This document shows, in pieces, positions 60,001-64,000 of a DNA stretch of 64,000 nt. The notes beneath the pieces were generated by a model. It had not been told where the DNA came from. It worked only from the letters and a program-made list of their open reading frames with translations, and made no database searches. Positions within the stretch are counted from its first letter, which is position 1; every line of letters begins with the position of its first letter. Source of the stretch: Cristatella mucedo (lineage: Eukaryota; Bryozoa; Phylactolaemata; Cristatellidae); the NCBI GenBank assembly GCA_009760855.2, contig WPIO01000009.1, positions 703,501 through 767,500 on the forward strand, written 5' to 3'. The position numbers were made by a program, and so were the translations under genes.

Positions 60001-63000
60001 CAAATGTTGCGCTCGCTTTGCTCTCACTTGTTATGAGCAATTATTGGGAAAGACTCATCCGTCCACAACGGTGGAAGAAACCACCGAATTTATATGGGAA
60101 TTAGTGACCCTTAGAAGCTCTTTGGAAACTATGACTTCCGTTAGCATGACATTAGTAAAGTACATTGAAAATCATAGACGTTGATGCATTCATGGCAGTC
60201 TAGAATATTTGTAGGACAAGTTTCGCATGCACTATCAATTTGCTTCGCGACTAGACTAGTCTGCATCCCCAATACATGCATTAATATAGATTATTACAGA
60301 GAATCCTTAGAGCTAATGCGACTAACTCAATCGAATGAACGGTTAACGGTGCAGGTTACCACAGGGTTTTTCCTATGTCTACACCAAGCAGAAATTGTGA
60401 CACTAGTGGATGTAGTTACGATAACTTTTTGGAGCCTCAGTTTTCAAGAAATTATGGCTAGCTATATATGGGCAGGGAGTTGTTTTTATTTTATTTTATG
60501 ATAGGAAAATTCAAAACCTGAAAATTTGCCACACACTTTTGTTTTAGCTTCATGGAAATATACAATGAGAAAGTACGCGACCTCCTGCAGCCCAGCACCC
60601 AGCCCAATAGAGGAGCCGCCTCTTTGAGGGTTCGGGAGCATCCGAAGGACGGTCCTTACGTGCAGGGTGAGTTAAATTTATTTCTTGCATAAAAATGAAA
60701 CGTGACTTTCTTCGGGCAGCTCGTTTTGATGCTGTTACAGTCGGTTACATGCTAGCATGTTACATGCTGTGGCGATTAGGCAATGCTTCTAGTGCATGCC
60801 CGGTATGCTCGAATGCAAGCTCCTCATGGTGATAAAAGGATCACTTCGTGTTATTGTCCCGAAAGGGGCTCATTCCTTTGCTTTTTATGCACACATCTGT
60901 TTAAATAGAAGATATAGTTGGAGTTATATTTTGCAATGCACTAGCTAGCGATGGCCTTGAAATGTATGAACGTAGCACTATCTCTTGATTGCTGAACTAG
61001 TGTGTCATTAAACCAAGTTCGTTCTTTCCCAGAGATCTCTACTGATGTTCGAGTCTGTCATAGTGTCCGGTCGTTGGTGGTCGTTATTTTTAGATTTGCT
61101 ATGTCAAGTGGTAACGTCTTATGACTGCATGAAAGGACTACTCGAAAAAGGATCAGAAAGACGGTAAGAAGTGTCTCTTGCAATCTAGTTGCGCAGTTGT
61201 GTGGGAACTGTGAGCTGTGTTCCATAAGTGATCACATGATTACAGAGCGACAGCAGCGACACATTATCACGAACACAGCAGCCGAAGCCATGCCATTTTT
61301 ACAATTAGCTTTAAACAGGTAAGTATGAAGCAGCTGCTTCGCGAGCGTCACACGTGTACCTTCATGCGAGCATTGTTAGTGAAACTAATGAGGCCAATGC
61401 AAGAATGGCTAACCACCGTGATCAGCTTTCCTTCAGGCGTGCTTTATCAGAAAAGAAGTAGTTTCGACCAGTATAGCATACCAATAAAGCCAGCAAATAT
61501 AAGCATGCATAGATTAAGGCAAGTTCATTCTTATCTTGACCGGGTAATGTAATGATATTTTTAAATGATCCATGGACTCACCTGAAGAGGCTGACTCGTA
61601 TCATGTCAATGCCTTTCAGGGCAGAAATGTTTGAATTTTCACAGGCGCTCGGCTTTATAAAAGAGCATTGTGAATACTATGTTGTCTGAAAAACAGTTTG
61701 GCTGAATGTATCACACCAAAATATTTGATCTGGTGAAAGCTAGCTGGCTTGCAAAGACAACTACCAATACTACTTGAAAATTAAACAAGAATATTGCAAA
61801 ATTAGAAAGTATATTAAAAACCTAGCAAATGACATAAGCAAAGGCTAAGTAGCAAGCTGATTTGTCAATTCCAGGTTATCTTATAACGTTAATCTAAAAT
61901 GCATATCAGTTGGTCCAAATGGGTCAGTTAGTTTGACTCTCACCACTGTTAAAGAGTTGTGGGCTTAAGTCTTGAGGCACAACTATCCTTTGTTTTGGCC
62001 CTAATAGATGGCTTTTAGAGTTACTTGTCGCTATATCTGGCTGTCGCTACTTCTGGCTGCCGGTTTACCTACATATTTTCACCAGTGTCTTGACAACTCT
62101 TGGAGACTATAGCACTTTAAAATCCAAAAATTGTAAGCTTTGCTACCTCACACATGAACTAATTTTTGTGCCAATGCAACACAAGCTGCAGCATATTTTG
62201 AAGTAAAGAAAGATATTTCTACTCACCATCTTAGTAATATGCATGGATTTAATACTTTAAGCGTTTTTACTTCCTTTCTATGCATTTCAGCAGCTCATAG
62301 GCATCATTTATGTAAATTCAATTACCTTACCCTAAGCTACTTGAGGTGCAACAGTTATGTTTCAGAGCCTTTGTGCTAGTGTTTCCTGGTGATTCTTACA
62401 CACTTAACATTCTAGGCAAAACTAGACGTCAACTTGCCAAGTGAGACTGTCAGCAAGATACATTTGGTCGACCTCGCAGGGAGGTAAGCCGATCATCAAT
62501 GTCATAATTGATCCTTACATCCAACCCGATTGATGACTAGTCTTCTACAGAGCAGAGGTTTGACATGCCTTGTCATTCAGCATGCATAATCCTACTTTTC
62601 CCTGCTTCCGCATAAGTATGCGACTTTATCTTTCACTAGCCTTCATAGTACCATCATCATCGTAGTTCTATTTTATTTTACAGTGAAAGGGCAGACAACA
62701 GTGGGTGCACTTCAGAAAGTGATCGAAATAAGCTCAAGGAAGGTGCCAACATCAACAAATCTCTTGTCACGCTTGCCAGCGTGATAAAAGCGTTAGGTAT
62801 GTTTCAAGCGATTGCATGGCACACCCGCTGCTAGTCTGTAGGTGACTGTACAATTGCTTGCAACTTATTACAGTTTGGATCACATACTGGCAAAATTATG
62901 AGACACCTTTGCACAATCAAAACAACGATGCATTTAGTAATTGTGGTCTTTACCTAAAGGGATAGTGTGTTTATGCATCCCAAGGTTGTAGTTTCACGAA

Positions 63001-64000
63001 GATTTGCAGGAAAACTAGTTTACGGTTCATTTAAAGCCAAGAAATTCTGCCAAGAACTTGTGATAAATGCAGTGGACTGGTAGTCTCGGCAGCTCAATCG
63101 GTAGTGCACTGACCCAGAAAGTTGGAGATTGTGGGATTGGTTAAACCCTCGAGAAATTTTTCTATGCTAAGTCTCACGGAAAACAGCTGCGTTTATTCTA
63201 TATTTTAAAATTAAAAATTAAACTTAACATGAACAGTTTTAGCAAACAGCCAACTTGAATATTATTATGATTAATATTAATACCTGATACTCTCGATGCA
63301 TTTGATTTAGATTCAGCGTACTGATGAAGACTGATAGGTCTGCAGGAAGTCTGAAAGAAGGAACTAAAACTTGGGTAATGAGTTAAGGGCAGACAGCCGG
63401 TATGTAAGAAGTTGACTAAGTGTTGGAGTCCGATAGACATTCTCTTGTGCAGGAGCTATTGTTGATGCCAAGTCTTGCTTAGTTAAGGGCAATACAGTGT
63501 AGATTTTATTTGCTGTAAATTGTTAATGGCCAGTCACTCCACGACTAGGTAGCAAAGAGCATCCTGAAGAGACCGTGGTGGCTCTTGATAGCACTGCCAA
63601 CACCTGCCTTCTGACATACAAGGCTTCATCGTGTAAGCTCTTTCGTTCGTTTGCGATCGTCTCTGGCAAAGAGATCCTCCTTGTGTTTTCATGCCTTCTC
63701 AGAACGATACATTGGCTGCCTCTCTTTATTTGTGTTCCCTTACGACAAAAGCTATGCTCTGCTGTTCTTTGGCAGTTGTGTAGGTAATTACTTTCACCAA
63801 TTGTATTCGACCGCGCTGTCTGCCGGTTTTGAGACCTGCTTTTCTATCGCATCTGACCGCTATTTTATTGCTTACTTTCTCGACTGTCCTTTGAGTTGTG
63901 GCTATGTGTCTAACTGCCGGCAGAGTCGACCAGTGCAAGCATAAATGGTTGTTCCACATTGACAACGTGTGTACGATCCTTTTTGCAGCTGATGCTTCCC
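46663..64000 (+). CDS. STARD9/KIF16B: Kinesin-3 motor, STARD9/KIF16B group, 5' part (continues past the window)
   Basis: This is a plus-end-directed microtubule motor. Exons 46663-46709, 46814-46883, 51452-51619, 58356-58508, 59317-59381, 60548-60666, 61094-61163, 61246-61318, 62416-62483 and 62684-62796, plus the first 12 bases of an exon at 63989, join in frame to 319 residues of motor domain. Motifs in order are [13 protein letters not shown] (start), SYAFDYVY, P-loop [15 protein letters not shown] (118-132), [24 protein letters not shown], switch I SSRSH (242-246), switch II DLAGSE (274-279) and [30 protein letters not shown] and [10 protein letters not shown] resemble STARD9 (KIF16A) more than KIF16B, but both belong to the same kinesin-3 branch. 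All introns are GT-AG. The FHA, coiled-coil and C-terminal lipid-binding (START or PX) regions that would decide the paralogue lie beyond the window. The ATG at 46663 is in a CpG-rich island. Confidence 0.93.
46814..46883 (+). CDS. STARD9/KIF16B: Kinesin exon 2
   Basis: This exon encodes [20 protein letters not shown] then NPK. The length is the same as the aligned KIF1-type segment ending TTIVNPK. The acceptor is CGCGTAG|G and the donor AAG|GTAAGC. The phase-2 junction gives the RE pair typical of RP(x)nRE. Confidence 0.85.
47061..48735. other. Kinesin intron 2, left part
   Basis: No exon or repeat family recognised, apart from a hAT-like terminal string at 48451-48470. Confidence 0.4.
48738..49140 (-). 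repeat. LINE-C fragment
   Basis: (AAT)n, CATAGCACCGTAAGATAACTAAATC and AAGCTGAG..GAACAGA match 240-260 and 37505-37560. Confidence 0.65.
49141..51451. other. Kinesin intron 2, right part
   Basis: Two adjacent minus-strand open frames (49217-49408 and 49405-49593) of unknown nature; otherwise nothing recognised. Confidence 0.35.
51452..51619 (+). CDS. STARD9/KIF16B: Kinesin exon 3
   Basis: This exon encodes 56 codons, including [15 protein letters not shown] and ending AAGQEL. It matches the DSREKVMAFGFDYCYW region of STARD9 and leads into VFKDLG. The acceptor is CTCTGCAG|CTC after a TCTCTC tract. The donor is CTG|GTAGGT. The middle ([17 protein letters not shown]) is an Ala/Gly-rich insertion with no close parallel. 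Confidence 0.85.
51620..53381. other. Kinesin intron 3, left part
   Basis: GC-moderate, CAG/CTG-rich sequence with many small frames; no splice-supported exon or repeat family seen. Confidence 0.4.
53382..54050 (+). repeat. Compound (GA)n/(CA)n array of about 670 bases with higher-order structure
   Basis: Blocks of (GA)n end in a short (CA)n followed by CTGAGACAGAGAG at about 53488 and 53629 and CTGAGGCAG at about 53788. The right third shifts to GACAGACAGA units. The 240-300 residue Arg/Glu and Ser/Leu frames are artefacts. Confidence 0.97.
54700..57862 (+). pseudogene. Decayed hAT transposase (TTF-type zinc finger group)
   Basis: Plus-strand fragments in three frames follow a hAT transposase in order. 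First comes a TTF-type finger ([20 protein letters not shown] at about 55230, then RCFLFPS). Next are [20 protein letters not shown] (55985) and [15 protein letters not shown] (56166). An [19 protein letters not shown] stretch follows at 56708, then [19 protein letters not shown] (56995) and [14 protein letters not shown] (57138). Last is YLYKLAW-like dimerisation sequence to about 57780. Stops and frameshifts are frequent, so it is inactive. AAAATCCTGGCTC at 57838-57850 may be the right terminal repeat; the left end is uncertain. It lies in kinesin intron 3 and is interrupted at 55545-55920 by LINE-B. Confidence 0.82.
55545..55920 (-). repeat. LINE-B 3' part inserted in the hAT pseudogene
   Basis: TGCTCAAAGCCTAATCGGCTTTCGG, TTTGCCTCACGAAACAAAGAGAAAG and AGGCTGAAACTGGTGCAGTGG match the reversed LINE-B at 40480-40830. 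hAT coding sequence resumes after it. Confidence 0.82.
57985..58142 (+). repeat. LINE-A tail
   Basis: CATCACCCCTAACCATG, the intact hairpin AAAGCGCCTAGAAAGAG..GGGCGCTTT and (ATT)n. It lies 213 bases before kinesin exon 4. Confidence 0.88.
58356..58508 (+). CDS. STARD9/KIF16B: Kinesin exon 4 (P-loop)
   Basis: This exon encodes 51 codons, [20 protein letters not shown] followed by the nucleotide-binding GQTGSGKT and GLIPRICQ. The acceptor is TTACAG|GTA and the donor CAG|GTATGA. It is phase 0 at both ends. Confidence 0.97.
59317..59381 (+). CDS. STARD9/KIF16B: Kinesin exon 5
   Basis: This exon encodes [20 protein letters not shown] then V and two bases of Ser. The acceptor is CTTCAG|GCA and the donor AAG|GTAAGT. 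Confidence 0.93.
59382..60547. other. Kinesin intron 5
   Basis: A purine-rich stretch at 59400-59510 (GGGAGGGCAGAGAGAAGAG); no repeat family or exon recognised. Confidence 0.45.
60548..60666 (+). CDS. STARD9/KIF16B: Kinesin exon 6
   Basis: This exon encodes [13 protein letters not shown], a variable loop [11 protein letters not shown], then [15 protein letters not shown]. The acceptor is GTTTTAG|C and the donor CAGG|GTGAGT. Confidence 0.96.
61094..61163 (+). CDS. STARD9/KIF16B: Kinesin exon 7
   Basis: This exon encodes [20 protein letters not shown] then ER, with split codons at both ends. It corresponds to the alpha-3 helix (SQHVVTNYKQVIQLLEEG in STARD9). The acceptor is TTTTTAG|AT and the donor CG|GTAAGA. 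The intron to exon 8 is only 82 bases. Confidence 0.9.
61246..61318 (+). CDS. STARD9/KIF16B: Kinesin exon 8 (switch I)
   Basis: This exon encodes [20 protein letters not shown] then SFKQ. The invariant SSRSH of switch I is intact. The acceptor is ATTACAG|A and the donor CAG|GTAAGT. Confidence 0.96.
61319..62415. other. Kinesin intron 8
   Basis: AT-rich, nothing recognised. Confidence 0.45.
62416..62483 (+). CDS. STARD9/KIF16B: Kinesin exon 9 (switch II)
   Basis: This exon encodes [20 protein letters not shown] then AG plus two bases of Ser. The DLAGSE signature is completed across the junction. The acceptor is ATTCTAG|GCA and the donor AG|GTAAGC. Confidence 0.96.
62684..62796 (+). CDS. STARD9/KIF16B: Kinesin exon 10
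   Basis: This exon encodes [20 protein letters not shown] then [17 protein letters not shown]. This is the alpha-4 helix at the microtubule interface, with a slightly extended loop 11. The acceptor is TTTACAG|T and the donor G|GTATGT. Confidence 0.96.
63076..63165 (+). repeat. tRNA-like SINE head
   Basis: GCAGCTCAATCGGTAGTGC resembles a tRNA box A region and GATTGTGGGATTGGTTAAACC a decayed box B, at tRNA-like spacing. Only one copy, in kinesin intron 10. Confidence 0.4.
63989..64000 (+). CDS. STARD9/KIF16B: Kinesin exon 11, first 12 bases
   Basis: A TTTTTGCAG acceptor at the right edge opens an exon whose first bases complete Ala and continue Asp-Ala-Ser. The phase is the one exon 10 needs. 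The rest lies outside the window. Confidence 0.75.

Overview
The window is animal (metazoan) nuclear DNA: short exons with GT-AG introns, conserved animal housekeeping genes, and introns packed with degraded non-LTR retrotransposons, tRNA-derived SINEs, a hAT transposon and long (GA)n/(CA)n arrays. A (probably aquatic) invertebrate is my best guess, but nothing in the sequence fixes the phylum. I see no prokaryotic or viral operon-like organisation.

Three protein-coding genes can be assembled exon by exon from splice signals, phases and protein similarity. (1) 3717-11588, minus strand: a complete six-exon PCMT1 gene (protein-L-isoaspartate O-methyltransferase, 228 aa). (2) 16816-38690, minus strand: N-acetylneuraminate lyase (NPL, sialic acid aldolase), nine coding exons and 306 residues to the stop codon. 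Only the first exon with the start codon is not located. One of its introns appears to be GC-AG, and its substrate-loop exon is divergent. (3) 46663-64000, plus strand: the 5' part of a kinesin-3 motor of the STARD9/KIF16B group. Ten complete exons and the first 12 bases of an eleventh are present; the gene runs off the right edge.

Layout: 1-3700 is repeat-rich sequence downstream of PCMT1. 3.7-11.6 kb is PCMT1, whose 4.5-kb intron 1 is full of LINE pieces. 11.6-16.8 kb is intergenic, with LINE fragments, a direct duplication and a SINE. 16.8-38.7 kb is NPL. 38.7-45.2 kb is LINE fragments and a (GA)n array. A GC-rich, CpG-dense island at about 45.27-47.06 kb carries kinesin exons 1-2 and lies head-to-head with NPL. 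47-64 kb is the kinesin; its 6.7-kb intron 3 holds a huge (GA)n/(CA)n array and a dead hAT transposase gene that was itself hit by a LINE.

Repeat names used below are mine. LINE-A is a CR1/L2-like element with an FYADD reverse transcriptase and a 3' hairpin followed by (ATT)n. LINE-B is a second CR1/L2-like family ending in a (TACAT)-type tail. LINE-C is a diverged relative of LINE-A. SINE-1 is tRNA-derived and shares the LINE-A tail. SINE-2 is tRNA-derived and ends in a TCAGCTA-type tail. The three genes have no evident common pathway (protein repair, sialic acid breakdown, microtubule transport). I found no convincing novel biological system; the most interesting points are the altered NPL loop, its GC-AG intron, the ATGA-overlapping uORF of the kinesin, and the SINE/LINE tail sharing.
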